Below are positions 10,908 through 22,514 of a stretch of DNA of 64,000 nucleotides, in pieces. Position numbers and translations under genes: made by a program. Origin of the DNA: Haberlea rhodopensis (Eukaryota; Streptophyta; Magnoliopsida; Lamiales; Gesneriaceae); NCBI GenBank assembly GCA_907163345.1, contig CAJQUN010000035.1, forward strand, positions 3,903,973 to 3,967,972, in the 5' to 3' direction. Under the pieces are notes generated by a model that searched no databases, was not told where the DNA came from, and saw nothing but the letters and a program-made list of their open reading frames with translations. The first letter of the stretch is position 1, and each line of letters opens with the position of its first letter.

Positions 10908-13386
10908 ATGTCTATTCAAGTTTTATTTTATTGGGGGGGGTAATATTATACAAGATTCTGAGTTCGTCCGATATGATCGTGGTCCATCAAGAGGTACAAC
11001 TATACGGCGTACAATTAATTTTCTACAATTATTAGATAAAATATATGATATCACTGGGTTCGATCGCAACCAGTTTCTTTTGAAATTATATGCTAGGCAT
11101 ATGTTCAAAGATTTTTCGGGGTTACGTCAGACTGTTTTACCCATAGATGATGATTACAATTTAGCATGGCTACTTGATTCAGAACAGGGTCATAGTTGCT
11201 TGGAATTTTATATACAAGCAGAACCAAGGAATTATGATTATGTTCCAGAAATGCCAATGAGTGGCAGTTTTTCAGAAGGATTGACGACATCTGTTATTCC
11301 AGAGACGTCTGTTGCTCGACATCAAGCTGAGGGTTCATATAGTGGTGGAGACCGAGATGATCATCCAGTAGATGTTGATAATGTTGCCGCTGAGCCACGA
11401 GCAGACAGTTTTGCTGATTTTGGTGATCAAATTAATTCTGAACCAGAGGGGATTCCATCTGATGATGAGACTGATGCTGATGATGATGAAGTTGATATTG
11501 GTGTGATGGCAGAAGCAGTTGAAAACCAAGAGGAGGGGGCACCAACCATGACAAATGATCATAATCTTTATCCAACAATCCCATTCTTTTCCATGACACA
11601 TCCAGAAGTTTTTGGAGATTCGATTGACAATCCAACAGGCCGTTGGGGGAGTTTTTATGATTACTCCAAAGGTGAAATCCATCGCAACATGGTCTTCAAA
11701 GATAAATTTCATCTGCAGGCAGCTGTGAAGGATTATTCAGTACGTGTTGCAAAACGTGAGTACCATGTTGTTAAGAGTACAAAAACATTGTGGAAAGTAA
11801 TATGCAAACACGGTACAGAGGATATACCTTGCAGATGGTACCTGCGTGCATGTTTGGATAAAAAAGTTGGGTTATTCAAAATAACCAAATATGGTGGTCC
11901 TCACACTTGTCTGCTGAGTGAGCTGTCGCTTGATCATTCGAACTTGGATAAGAATATGATTGCTAGCTTGTTATTGGGAATCGTTCGTCGTGATCCAGCT
12001 TATGAAATCAAGTATGTGATTCAAACGGTGAAAGATAAGTATGGCTTTGAAATATCATATGCAAAAGGCTGGCATAGTTTGAAACGTGCAATACGGAACG
12101 TGTATGGAACCTGGGAGAGCTCGGTCAACAAATTACCTTTCTATATGGGAGCTTTGAAAAAATGGAACCCAGGCACAGTCGTGGAGTGGGATCATCTTGA
12201 TAATGCAAGACCGAGAGAAAAAACTTTGAGTTATGTTTTCTGGGCCTTCCAACCGTGCATAGATGGTTTCCGCCACTGTCGTCAAGTTATTACAGTGGAT
12301 GGCACACATCTGTATGTAAAATATCAGCATAAGATGTTGATTGCTGTCTCCATGGACGCGAATAATCAAGTGTTACCGCTGGCATTTTCAATTGTCGATG
12401 AAGAGAACTTTTTGTCATGGAAATGGTTCTTGGAGATGGTTAGCAAACACGTTATTGGAGAATCTGGCGGCGTGTGTTTGATTTCTGATCGACATCCGGG
12501 CCTTATTGCAGCAGCCGACTGTATCCCCGACTTTAAACCCCCCCGTGGAGTGCATCGATTTTGTTTGAGACATCTTTGCTCAAACTTTAATAGTCGTTTC
12601 AAAAACGTGCACTTAAAAGACTTGTGTTGGAAAGCTGGATCAGAAAATCAACTGATAAAATTTGAGCGTACGATGGAAGAGATCAAAACCATTGAACCAA
12701 GGGCTTTTGATTACCTGAATCGGATTGATAAGTCTCAGTGGACACTTGCTCATGATGAAGGATGGCGTTGTGGTATCCTAACAACAAATATGTCGGAGTG
12801 CATAAATGGAGTCATGAAAGGTGCACGTCGCCTTCCAAGCACTGCTATTGTACAGTTAACATTCGATCGTTGTGTGCATTATTTTTTGGAGCGAGTGAAA
12901 AAAGCTGATAGAATGATCGAAAATAATCAAGAATGGCCGGATTATGCTTTTGAAAAATATGCTCGGGCTGATCTTCACTCCATTCATCATGAAGTTCAGA
13001 TGTTTGATCGAAGGCATTTAACAGCCTCAGTTATCACAAGGATGCAAGTTGGACGTGGGGGTAATACTCATGTTGTGAAGCTCAAATCAAGGGAATGTTC
13101 TTGTGGGAAGTGGAAAGAATTTGGGATTCCTTGCTCACATGTGATACAAGTATGTCGAGCTTATGGCATAAACGCAAAAACATTTGTCAAGGAGTATTAT
13201 AATATGCAAGAATATTGGAGCACATATCAAGGTGAATTTGAGCCATTATGGGGAGAGCAGTATTGGGAAACCCCGTCGTTCGAACTGTACCACAATTCCA
13301 CCTTGCGTACTATAAGAAGACGAGGTCGAGACCGAACAACACGCATGCAAAATGAGATGGATTGGCCTGAAGCCCGGGCAAGATGA
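10908..13386 (+). pseudogene. MULE transposase (MuDR DNA-binding, DDE and SWIM domains), frame broken near the start
   Basis: An unbroken frame runs from at least 10942 to the stop at 13384-13386. An acidic linker is followed by the MuDR-type DNA-binding region (about 11680-11910, with conserved Cys/His), the MULE DDE domain and a SWIM zinc finger (CSC...CSH, about 13096-13140). Catalytic residues are readable: Asp in TVDGTHL (codon 12298-12300), Asp in ISDRHPG (12487-12489) and Glu in NMSECING (12796-12798). The likely start is ATG 10908, whose first eleven codons (MSIQVLFYWGG) lead into an eight-G run and then a stop. One base fewer in the run at 10933-10940 would join this start to the long frame, giving about 825 residues. 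The break is either a true +1 mutation or a base-calling error. No introns are evident. Confidence 0.85.
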
Positions 13387-13607
13387 CATATGGCATCGAG
13401 TTCCCAAAACCGATAAAGTTGTAATTGTTTTTTGATATTGTTATTGTTATTGTTTTTGATATTGTTCTTGTTATGTTACTTTTATTGTTATTGTGTTATT
13501 GTTATTGTCACATATCAAATAAGACATTCATATGGAAGTACATTCATTACATTTAATACTAAGATTCACAATAGGCAAACATGACTACATATATGAAGGC
13601 TAAAACT

Positions 13608-15945
13608 CTATAATGCCCCGCCAGTACCACAACGACGTGGCTGTTTCCGTCTCTGACCGCGTCCTTGCTGAATGGGTGGGTCTTCTTGCACTACAGGTAC
13701 ATCGTCCAGCTGAACATCAGGTGACAAATTAGGGAACACAACCGGTGACACGGCAAATTGTGGTGACATCGATGCATATATCTCGGGGAATCTAATATTC
13801 ACATCTGGGCTGGTTTGTTCTTGTGAGTACATGGGTTGATGAGGCGTGAAATGCGTTTGGTCATACAACTGATGCTGTGGTCGAGGAGTATAATAATCAG
13901 CGTACATGTCACTGGCATATGATGAAGAGGGACCTGGCATATATGTCGGGACATAGCTTGAAGGGCCAGCATCTCCAAAACCCGCATGCATCGACTGTAC
14001 TTGTTCTTCATCACTCACATGCATCGGCTGTACTTGTTCACCTTGAGTCGCATGTCCCTCTTCGTAGGGCGGAAAGTTTCTATCGCGTCGTTCCTGCGCG
14101 ACATGCAACACATTTTGTATGACATTTCTGACATCACTAAATGCATCCATGTACGCCCCTACGGATTGTTCCTCAGCGATATTACGGTCGCAGGTAACTG
14201 TTAATTGCGACAGCTGATCAATCTGAAATGAGTGAACATTTATTAAGTATTTAAATCTAAACACAATTTTCAAATATGTAATACATATTTCATAAAGCAA
14301 CATACCACATGTTGCCATGCCGGGCCATCTCCATGTTGATAACCAGCCTCCACAAATTGTCGTTGATGGCCAATGAATCTACGTGTTACTCGTCCATACC
14401 AGTCATTGTACCCGACAATTACACCCTGTCCAGCTGACTCATATCGCGGGCTGTCCACGGTATGAGCATGTGCATTTCCCCATATAGTCATGTACCGCCT
14501 ATGGTGTGCAGACCAGTCATTATTTGTTTTACCCCTGCGGTTAACTACATGTAATATATCATCCCCTGACCGTGGATCTGGTGGGATGTTTTGTACCATG
14601 CCGAACTGACGGAAAACCCGCTCAGGACGATGCATCTCAACTATGTCATACAAAATGAGTGGCCCGCTGTATGTCCATAACTCAGTATGCAGTCCTTCAA
14701 TATAATCATCAGGGTACGGCTGCCAATTAAACTACAAATATAGTATTACATTAAAATAATGTTCAAAGACTATTATGTTTTATACATGAATATAAAAAAT
14801 AAAATTACTTGGCTTAATGGCTGCTGGTCAAGGATGTCTCTAATAATTCGTAATGAATGTGTGCCAGTTTCTGTAAATCTTACTTTACATGTCCACCTGT
14901 GTACTCATAATCATCATAACAAAACATAAATTATATAACAAAATATTAAATATAATATTATACATTGCAAAATAATTTGTGATACATAACCTTGCACCAT
15001 ATGGAGCAACAGGTAAGTAATTGTCCTCATCGATTGGTATTGGCCCAATATCAATTCTCAGGCGTCCGAGTCGAGGAGCTAAACTTTCGAGCCGGGACCA
15101 TGCCCAAATCTAAAACATTAACATGAAGAATATAAATTAAATATGCAAGATATATTTTTTCAGTATTTTAACATAAAGGTAACGATTACCTGTAGGAGTT
15201 GTAATGCACCACATATTACTTTTTTCCCTCTCTCCGCTGAAGTGCACAACTCACGATATAAGAATGCCAGCACAGCACTACCCCAGCTAAAATTACCAAC
15301 AGAACTGATATCTTCTAATTTCTGTATGTACAATAATTTTACAGTATTGCCGGAGCTATCGGGGCACATAATCCCACCTATCATTAATAATGTACAACCT
15401 CGTGCATATTTAGCAACCTCATCCGCCGTACTATGCAAATGGATCCGATTTACTATTAAATGATGACTCAACGCAGACATTAACAAACATGCACCTTTAA
15501 AGTGACCCGGATCTGGTGTAAATCCCAAATGACGATAACAATATTCTTGCCACTCGGGTATTGTCTTATCAAAATTGGCACCTGACACTGCAAGACCATT
15601 TATTGGCAGACCCCAAATAACTGCAATGTCTTGCAGTGTAATAGTCGCCTCTCCAGATCTCAGATGGAATGTATGCGTTTCACGACGCCATCTCTCTACT
15701 AACGCCGTGATTAGATGAGGGTCAATGGTAATCTTATTACACCTATATACACCATAAAACCCAAACTCATGTAACATACTTACAACACGTGTGTCTAATG
15801 GGCAAAGATCCCAAAAATAGCTGCTCGGATTTCTCACACGCAAGGGCCGATCAATATCACCTGCCCATACATCTTCAGAACGATGACATGACTGCAATAC
15901 CAACAGATGATCATCGATCGGGCCTGGTACATTCATCGGATCCAT
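13608..15945 (-). CDS. Plant mobile domain (PMD) protein carried by the MULE
   Basis: Five exons on the minus strand (15945-15190, 15109-14991, 14896-14809, 14731-14306, 14222-13608) join in frame with GT-AG introns to give 667 residues. Residues about 50-320 carry the PMD fold found in MAIN/MAIL1 and in the 'phosphatase 7 long form homolog' proteins: LHEFGFYGVYRC, FHLRSGEATITLQDIA (about 93-108), WGLPINGLAVSG (111-122) and IWAWSRLESLAP at the exon 1-2 junction. The last exon (residues 464-667) is Pro/Gln/Tyr-rich and low-complexity, with a basic RGRGQRRKQPRR tail. The start is MDPMNVPG; an in-frame ATG 15 codons upstream lies in intron-like sequence. No phosphatase motif is present. The gene is undamaged by eye. 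Host PMD proteins act in nuclear silencing of repeats; the role of transposon copies is unknown. Confidence 0.88.
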
Positions 15946-16033
15946 CCTATTATATGAAACAAAAAATATATTAGTACATATAAACAACATAAAGTAAACA
16001 AAATAAATTAAAACTGATAAAACATGACGATGC

Positions 16034-16157
16034 TACCGCCGACAACCACCAGCCATCAGCAACCGGCGGCGGCGGCGGCCGACGGCGCCCGACGGCGGGT
16101 AGCAGACGGCGGCAGCAGACGGCGCCCGACGGCGACAGCAGACGGCGGGGGGCGGCG
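16034..16157 (-). repeat. GC-rich (GACGGCG)n island upstream of the PMD gene
   Basis: About 125 bp of strongly GC-rich sequence with repeated GACGGCG/GGCGGC units inside an AT-rich element. On the minus strand it lies 90-210 bp upstream of the PMD start and probably falls in its leader exon or promoter. An acceptor-like AATAG sits just before the start codon, consistent with a leader intron. Confidence 0.6.
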
Positions 16158-16363
16158 GACGGCAGCGAAAAAGTGTGACAGAAATTAATTCACAGCGATA
16201 TGATTTTTACCTCTAAATTCTGAATCTGAAACTACGAAGAGACTGGAAGCAAAATGAGAAAAAAAGATAGTAACTTGGAGGTCAAACGCGAGGAAGAATT
16301 TAGACTGTAAATCGCCGAAGTTGTTGCCGAAGAAGAAGGGTTGCGAAAATTTTATAACTCCAA

Positions 16364-16778
16364 GTCACGCCAACTCAGTTGGCGTGACCTTTAATGGGTC
16401 ACACCAACTGAGTTGGCGTGACACATGATATTTATTGGTCACGCCAACTGAGTTGGCGTGACCAATAATTATTCCCACCAACTTGCACACCAACTTGCAG
16501 CTCCAGTTGGCGTGAATAATGGTCACGCCAACTGGGTTGGCGTGACCGTAAAAAACAAAGGTCACGCCAACTCAGTTGGCGTGACTAATATATTTTAAAT
16601 TGGTCACGCCAACTCAGTTGGCGTGACCAAAATTTTTTTAGGTGACGCCAACTGAGTTGGCGTGACCAATTGGTCACGCCAACCCAGTTGGCGGTTTAGG
16701 TTACTTTTGAAATGTTTTTATTTTTCGGGTTATTTTTGAAATTATTTATTTTATTAAGGTTATTTAATTAATAAACCC
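16364..16778 (-). repeat. Right MULE terminal inverted repeat with eight or nine palindromes
   Basis: Palindromes with the same core as the left end start at 16364, 16397, 16437, 16521, 16561, 16602, 16641 and 16672, plus a degenerate copy at about 16475-16514. Spacing is close to 40 bp inside the array and shorter (about 31 bp) at the outermost pair, mirroring the left end. The outer 84 bases (16695-16778) match the left terminus in inverted orientation. Confidence 0.9.
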
Positions 16779-16787
16779 GAATAATGG
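16779..16787. repeat. Right target-site duplication of the MULE
   Basis: Exact copy of GAATAATGG found at 10405-10413. Confidence 0.9.
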
Positions 16788-18394
16788 TTATAAAAAAAAT
16801 AAAAATAAAGAAGGAAATAGAAGAGCCTGCATCGATTGAAGCACAAAAATAAGATAAGGACAATAATTTATTTAAGTGTTATTGAACCAGATTATTGTAA
16901 TCTGAGCTCATCGATTAAGGGGATAAATTACTGCTATTGAACCAGATTATTGTAGTTAGGTGACAAATAATACTAAACTTTCACTTATACATGTCCACGT
17001 GCATGAAAAACCTATATGAGTTGTGTAATATATAGATTATATGAAAAATAAATGAAAATGAGATATGCTGACATATTCATATTTTGTTCGAATAGATAGC
17101 ATATGGACAGGCGTAACAAAATTGATATGTGGTACTTTTCAAGACTTGAAATATGCATACCCATCTCTAATATGAACCTATCATACATAATATGCATCTA
17201 CGAAATTTGATCTTAAACAAATAATATGAAACTTGATTATTAAAGTAATATGCTTATAGGTCAAAATCTTTACAAAGGTGCAAATAAGATAAATTAAGCA
17301 AAATCATCGAAATACGGACAAAAACTGGTGAGTATATCCTTATAATTTTGTATTTAACTTTATGTGAGTATGCGATTTGTGTTATATAAGTACCTTGAAT
17401 TGGTGAATGAATTGCAATGAATACAATATGATGTGCAGTGGTGAATAAATTGCAATGAATGCAATATGATGTGCATGAACTAAATTGAGTTCTGAAATGT
17501 ATGAGGCGTGATGTTATACGTTCTATATGATGTTATTTACCCTATGAGTTGATGTTAAGCATATGATTATGACATGTGCATTCGTAAGAGACTAAAGAAC
17601 TCTGTTATGGCCACTAATGACCTTGAACCATGTGTTATTTCATTCTGAGTACGGTCAGAATTACAGAATCAAAGAATATCACAGAATCAAAGAATATCGA
17701 TCCCGAGTTAATTGAGAACTCAAAAGGGGATCTACAGAGTGCCATGACCATATCGTAATCACGGATTGTTCTTGGTATTAGTTGGGTCATAACAGAATAA
17801 CAATACGGACATACATGTGCATCATTTCATTTTATATGAATCATGTGAACTGATGTAAAGCTTATGATGATGGATCATGTCAGTATATTCATGTGCTTAT
17901 GCGGATATAAATTATATGCTTGTGTGATGTTAAATACTACGTTATTTGAATATGCTCATTGAGTTTGCAACTCACCCAAATGCAAATGTTGTTTTTCAGT
18001 TGCTGTAAATAAAAATTGACTCTACAAGGTGTTTCTACGTATTTTGGAAGTCATGGATCCAAGGTCGGCTGGCTGACTATAGTCCTTCTCCCTCAGCTCA
18101 TTGCATATACTGTATAGGTTTTTGGTTGGGTTGTGAGGGGTACAACATTGGTCATTTTTGTGGCATACTGCCTTGTAAATTATATTATGATAAATGTCTT
18201 GATTGCATGATGTTATGAGATTGAAATTTTCGCTACCATTAAATATTATGTTATATGCCTCATGTGTATGTGTTATATGTGTAACACATCGGCCCAGCAG
18301 TGCACATGTGCACCGAGTGTAGTTCATGGAATTTGGCCATTTCAAGAGAACGAGAGGATGACCGGAAGGTTATTTTTTAATATATGGTTATGGG
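16788..18394. other. Repeat-like intergenic DNA without a gene
   Basis: No coding signal. Short direct repeats occur, for example about 40 bp containing TTGCAATGAAT at 17408 and 17450, and ACAGAATCAAAGAATATC twice near 17663-17700. The general character is that of a decayed LTR-element flank, but no LTR pair was found. Confidence 0.35.
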
Positions 18395-19262
18395 CGATAG
18401 AAATAAGAGCAAGGAAGGAGACCAAGGTGACCAAAAATCAATCTGGATTCATGTATGAAAGACCGTCGATGAAAGTTGTACATTTTCTCGGATAATTAAT
18501 TGAAAACAAAGGAGAAATACACAATTGCATGAATTATAGGGGCATTGAGCTAATGGGCCAGACCATTATACTTTGGGAAAGTGTGATAGAAAGAACTAAG
18601 GAATAAGATCAAGAAGTAACTGAAATCAATTTGGATTCGTGCATGGAAGGTTGATGATGGAAGTTATACATCTTCTCAGTCAAGTACCAGGAAAAAGAAG
18701 TATTTACACATTGTATTCGTTGATTTAGGAAAAGCTTATGACAGAATCAGACGGAAATTGTTCTCTTTTAAACTCGACTTTTTGGTATAAATAGCTTCAA
18801 AATAATATTAGAACTTTAGAACTAAATGGTTAAAAATCATTTTTAGTCTAATGTATGATGTATTAGCATCTGTATTTATGTTATATATCATTTCGACTAA
18901 TCATCCAATTCCAAAATTTTAAAAAAAAAAATTCAAAAAATTTCAACAAAAAAAAAAAGCGGTTCGAACCGAAACTGAACCGAACAATTCAGTCCGATTT
19001 TCTTTTTTCAAGTGTTTGAAATTTCGGTTTAGTTCGGTTCGAAACCGAACCGATGAACACCCCTAATTAATACAGTAAACAAAATATATGGAATTTAAGT
19101 TTAGTATTATGAAACGTAATCAGATAATGGTTAAGATTTGAAGCTTTAAGTATGGAGGATACTTTTGTTAGAAGGATTGAGACGTTGATAGAAGTATTAC
19201 ATAAAACATTAGTATGATGATTGAAATGGATGAGTGCGTATGTGTTCTTTGTGATTGTAAGG
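18395..19262 (+). mobile_element. RTE LINE remnant, part 1 (reverse transcriptase)
   Basis: At about 18395-18490 the plus strand reads KETKVTKNQSGFMYERPSM, and at about 18600-18770 a second, overlapping piece ends in VFVDLGKAYDRI, the classic start of the RTE reverse transcriptase palm. The last codons before 19262 read CVLCDCK and continue in frame after the inserted LTR element at 21506. Frames are broken throughout. An AACCGAACCGA-type repeat (about 18960-19066) lies within it. Confidence 0.7.
18960..19066. repeat. GGTTCGGTT-type dispersed repeat
   Basis: Contains GGTTCGAACCGAAACTGAAC and its near inverse, ending in CCGATGAACACCCCTAAT. Repeats of this wording are widespread in plant genomes and probably non-autonomous DNA elements. 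A related stretch lies at 33.2-33.5 kb. Confidence 0.4.
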
Positions 19263-19777
19263 TGTTGGAAATTTAAATCAAATTAAATGGTGTGTCCATT
19301 CATATTGGGGTGCATTTTTTCATGATTAGTTGCTTCCAAATTAAATGGTGTGTCCATTCATGTTGGGATGCAATTTTTCATGATGGATGCTTTCAAATTG
19401 TGTCTCTTGATGACACAACTTGGTATACTATATAAGAAACAACCCTTGAATGAATTAGACATGAAATTTTGGAAATTCGCATCATATTTGAAGATCAAAA
19501 TTTGAGTAATTTTGTGAGTCTTCATGATTATTATGTTTGAGTGTTTTTAGACCTTTGTGGTTTAAAGGATTTGTGATTTGGAGTGCTCCTATCACAAATC
19601 ATAGTCGTTGTATCTTAGGAAACAAATTGCCAAAGTAAACCGTTAGCACCGTAGCGGGGCAATATTGTCTTAAGGACAGAGATTCCAAATCTCGCCTCGA
19701 CATTTCTAATACAAAGTCATTTGTTGTTTTTGCTTGCTACTTTCCTAAGATACACACCCGATGAATTTTATACAACA
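19263..19777 (+). repeat. 5' LTR
   Basis: 515-bp direct repeat with a TATA-like CTATATAAGAAACAA about 170 bp in. Begins TG and ends CA. Confidence 0.9.
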
Positions 19778-20985
19778 ATCTTAAGACAATAGGTATGCTT
19801 GAATATTGATGATATGCTCATTGGAGAAGCAATTTAGAAATCATCAAGTAACAAAAGAAAAAAATGTTGACAAAACATTTTGACATGTGTGCATCAAGAA
19901 TAATGTTTGTAATGAAGTTTCCAAGACACTTGAAGAACGAAATCTCAAGGATTAATTCGAGTTTCAAATTTTAAGCTTTGTGTTTAAATTTCAAGTTTGC
20001 AAGAAATGTAATCTTGAACTTGTAATTTTTATGTGCATAAAAATTTTGAATTGTGAATTAAAGTTGAGTATTTTGATCTGGTCTTGAATTTTGAAATAAC
20101 GCGTTAACAACGCTTAAAATTCGATGATGAAAATATCCTAAAAGGATAAAATGATGCAAAAGAGGTAATGTGATTATCAAAACTGAAGATATATTATTGT
20201 GGAAAATTCTCTATGGAAAACATATAAAGCTTCTTCGGCCGAGTTGTTTTATAAGTTGTTAGAGAAAAATCTTGTGCATGCAACTAAAATGTGTTGCGAT
20301 AATGCTATATGATAAAATGATCTCTAGTGGCATAATCATGAGTGATTATGCGAAACCGCGGATCCGCATATAAATTGGTTAACCGGGAGATCATGTGGAA
20401 GTTTATCGAGGGGAATGGGGTTAAAACCCTATAATCAAAATCTCATAGTGGATACCCAACCTTGTTGACTGGAGATCCCAAGATCTAGGTTCAAAAGGGA
20501 CAACTAAATTATGAGATTGTATAAACACCTTGGAGAATTAATCTCCGACCCATTCCTATGATAAGGGGTGTAGCCTGCAAAAAGGGTACGAAGATAGGCA
20601 AAAGGCCTTTAATGATTCCTAAGACATATAAGAATATGTTGGAGTATAGCTGGATACTCTTCTAGGAGATCACCTACGTAAGTGCGAAGTGTGGCCGCTT
20701 CAAAGATGAAAAGCACTTATAAACCAAGCGTGGTCCATGGCCGAAACGGACACAACCGTAAGAAACCAATACGAAGGTTAGAATTATTATGGTGTGGGTT
20801 CAATTGTCTTGGTTTACACCAACGACTAAATAGTTCAAGACTATAAGTTCACTATTAAGTCAAGTAAATCCGATTGAATACTACTACGGAAGATTCAAAG
20901 CCACAAGCTATCTCTCCCGATGCCATAATAGTTCGTTAAAAGCGCTCAATTACATATATGCATTAATTTAATTCATGTGGGGGAT

Positions 20986-21500
20986 TGTTGGAAATTTGAA
21001 TCAAATTAAATGGTGTGTCCATTCATATTGGGGTGCATTTTTTCATGATTAGTTGCTTCCAAATTAAATGGTGTGTCCATTCAAGTTGGGATGCAATTTT
21101 TCATGATGGATGCTTTCAAATTGTGTCTCTTGATGATACCACTTGATATACTATATAAGAAACAACACTTGAATGAATTATACCTGAAATTTTGGAAATT
21201 CACATCATATTTGAAGATCAAAATTTGAGTAATTTTGTGAGTCTTCATGATTGTTATGGTTGAGCGTTTTTAGACCTTTGTGGTTTAAAGGATTTGTGAT
21301 TTGGAGTGCTCATATAAAAAATCATAGTCGTTGTATCTTGGGAGACAAATTGCCAAAGTAAACCGTTAGCACCGTAGCGGGGCAATATTGTCTTAAGGAC
21401 AGAGATTCCAAATCTCGCATCGACATTTCTAATACAAAGCCATTTGTTGTTTTTGCTTGCTACTTTCCTAAGATACACACCTAATGAATTTTATACAACA
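20986..21500 (+). repeat. 3' LTR
   Basis: Second copy of the 515-bp repeat, preceded by a G-rich polypurine tract. Confidence 0.9.
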
Positions 21501-21690
21501 TAAGGTACCTAAAAGGCTTAAATGGAAATCTTACAAAATGATCGTTAGATATGTTATGTTATATGGAGTTGAATATTGGGCTAGCAACTGAGTGCACGAG
21601 AAAAAGACGAGTCACAGGTATTAGAATGTTAATGTGGATCTGCGGACATACGAGGATGGACAAGATAAGACATAAATACATTACATAGAA
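21501..21690 (+). mobile_element. RTE LINE remnant, part 2 (C-terminal region)
   Basis: Directly after the LTR element the plus strand reads VPKRLKWKSYKMIVRYVMLY and then GVEYWA, the conserved RTE C-terminal text. After a stop and a frameshift a segment resembling RMLMWICGHTRMDKIR follows. It continues part 1, which ends at 19262. Confidence 0.75.
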
Positions 21691-22492
21691 AGTTGTAGTT
21701 GCACCCTAAGTCACATAATCCTCCTACCCCCTTCACGCACTGACGTTCCGATCGTGATCTGACTCACTGAGTGTGTACAGCGTTTTACGACTCAGTTTTA
21801 CTACGTCGTGTATTATGTTTTACTAAGTCATGAACTTAAATATTATACATTCTTAATTCTTCGAAAATAATATAAGTTATTCTTAATAAATTCATACTAT
21901 TACAAAATATGTTGAAATACTGAAGTAATATTTGGTTTCATTTTTAGAATTCACTATCTTATGACCTGATATTAATAATTCTTTTTTATTTTTCATTCTC
22001 TAAAATACATTTTTCGGAGAACAATAATTACCCCTATTAGGAGAGCGATTGAATTAAAGTTTTGAATTGGATGTAAGTAATATAAAAAATGATGTAAGTT
22101 TGTCAGATACGATGCGTATTTTGTATATTTAACTTTATTTTATCACAGTGTGTGTATATTACATATTATATATATGTAATAATTTTAATAGGCGTATTGA
22201 GGCGTACCCGCACTCGATTCTTTTGAAAATTGAGGTATTTGAGCACCCATATCCATCCATACATCCACATCATGTGACTTAGGCTTCACCGATTGAGAAG
22301 AACTTACAAATACATGATATACTATCAATAAATAGACCATAGATAAATAGATAATATGATACCGTGTTGTATATACTTTTGAAAGTGAATGAATCAATGG
22401 GGTACATTATTAGAAACACACATTAATTTTTAGCTAATATTATATGCTTATTTTCCTCTTCATATCAAAACCAGCTTCCGAGTCCCACCTCA
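21691..22492. other. Intergenic region upstream of the KH gene
   Basis: AT-rich with no gene. The last 300 bp should hold the promoter of the gene at 22515. Confidence 0.4.
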
Positions 22493-22501
22493 AAACCCTA
22501 A
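22493..22501 (+). promoter_or_regulatory. Telo-box-like AAACCCTAA in the KH-gene leader
   Basis: AAACCCTAA lies 14 bp upstream of the start codon. In plants this motif is common close to the transcription start of genes active in dividing cells. Confidence 0.45.
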
Positions 22502-22514
22502 CCACCGCCATAGA

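Larger units (their letters stand above)
10414..16778 (+). mobile_element. Mutator-like DNA transposon carrying transposase and PMD genes
   Basis: A 6,365-bp unit bounded by an exact 9-bp duplication. Its ends are inverted repeats: the left starts GGGTTATTTATTTAAATAACC, and the right, read inward on the minus strand, starts GGGTTTATTAATTAAATAACC. The homology continues through AATAACCCGAA and AAAACATTT into arrays of palindromes. Inside are a MULE transposase gene (plus) and a PMD gene (minus) that converge, with 221 bp between their stop codons. The perfect duplication and largely readable genes suggest fairly recent insertion. PMD-family genes are known both as host genes (MAIN, MAIL) and inside plant transposons, so the combination has precedent. 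Whether it is still mobile is unknown; the transposase start is interrupted by a G-run frameshift. Confidence 0.92.
19263..21500 (+). mobile_element. Short non-autonomous LTR retroelement (TRIM/LARD-like), nested in an RTE LINE
   Basis: A 2,238-bp element with two 515-bp LTRs (19263-19777 and 20986-21500), both TGTTGG...ACAACA, and a 5-bp duplication TAAGG (19258-19262, 21501-21505). The purine-rich ATGTGGGGGAT just before the 3' LTR is a polypurine tract and sets plus orientation. The internal 1.2 kb has no gag or pol frame. I count roughly 20-25 differences between the LTRs, about 4%, so it is not a very recent insertion. No clear primer-binding site was recognised. Removing the element and one duplication restores the LINE reading frame, which confirms both boundaries. 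Confidence 0.9.

Noticed and set aside
11335..11712. 125-codon minus-strand frame within the transposase gene
   Set aside because: Antisense shadow of the acidic, Asp/Glu-rich linker.
15160..15990. PMD annotation as a serine/threonine phosphatase
   Set aside because: The name 'phosphatase 7 long form homolog' is historical. No phosphatase metal-binding motifs are visible; only the PMD is present.
10496..16694. Palindromic repeats with regular spacing look like a CRISPR array
   Set aside because: The window is plant nuclear DNA, the repeats lie inside inverted transposon ends, spacers are short, variable and AT-rich, and no cas gene exists.
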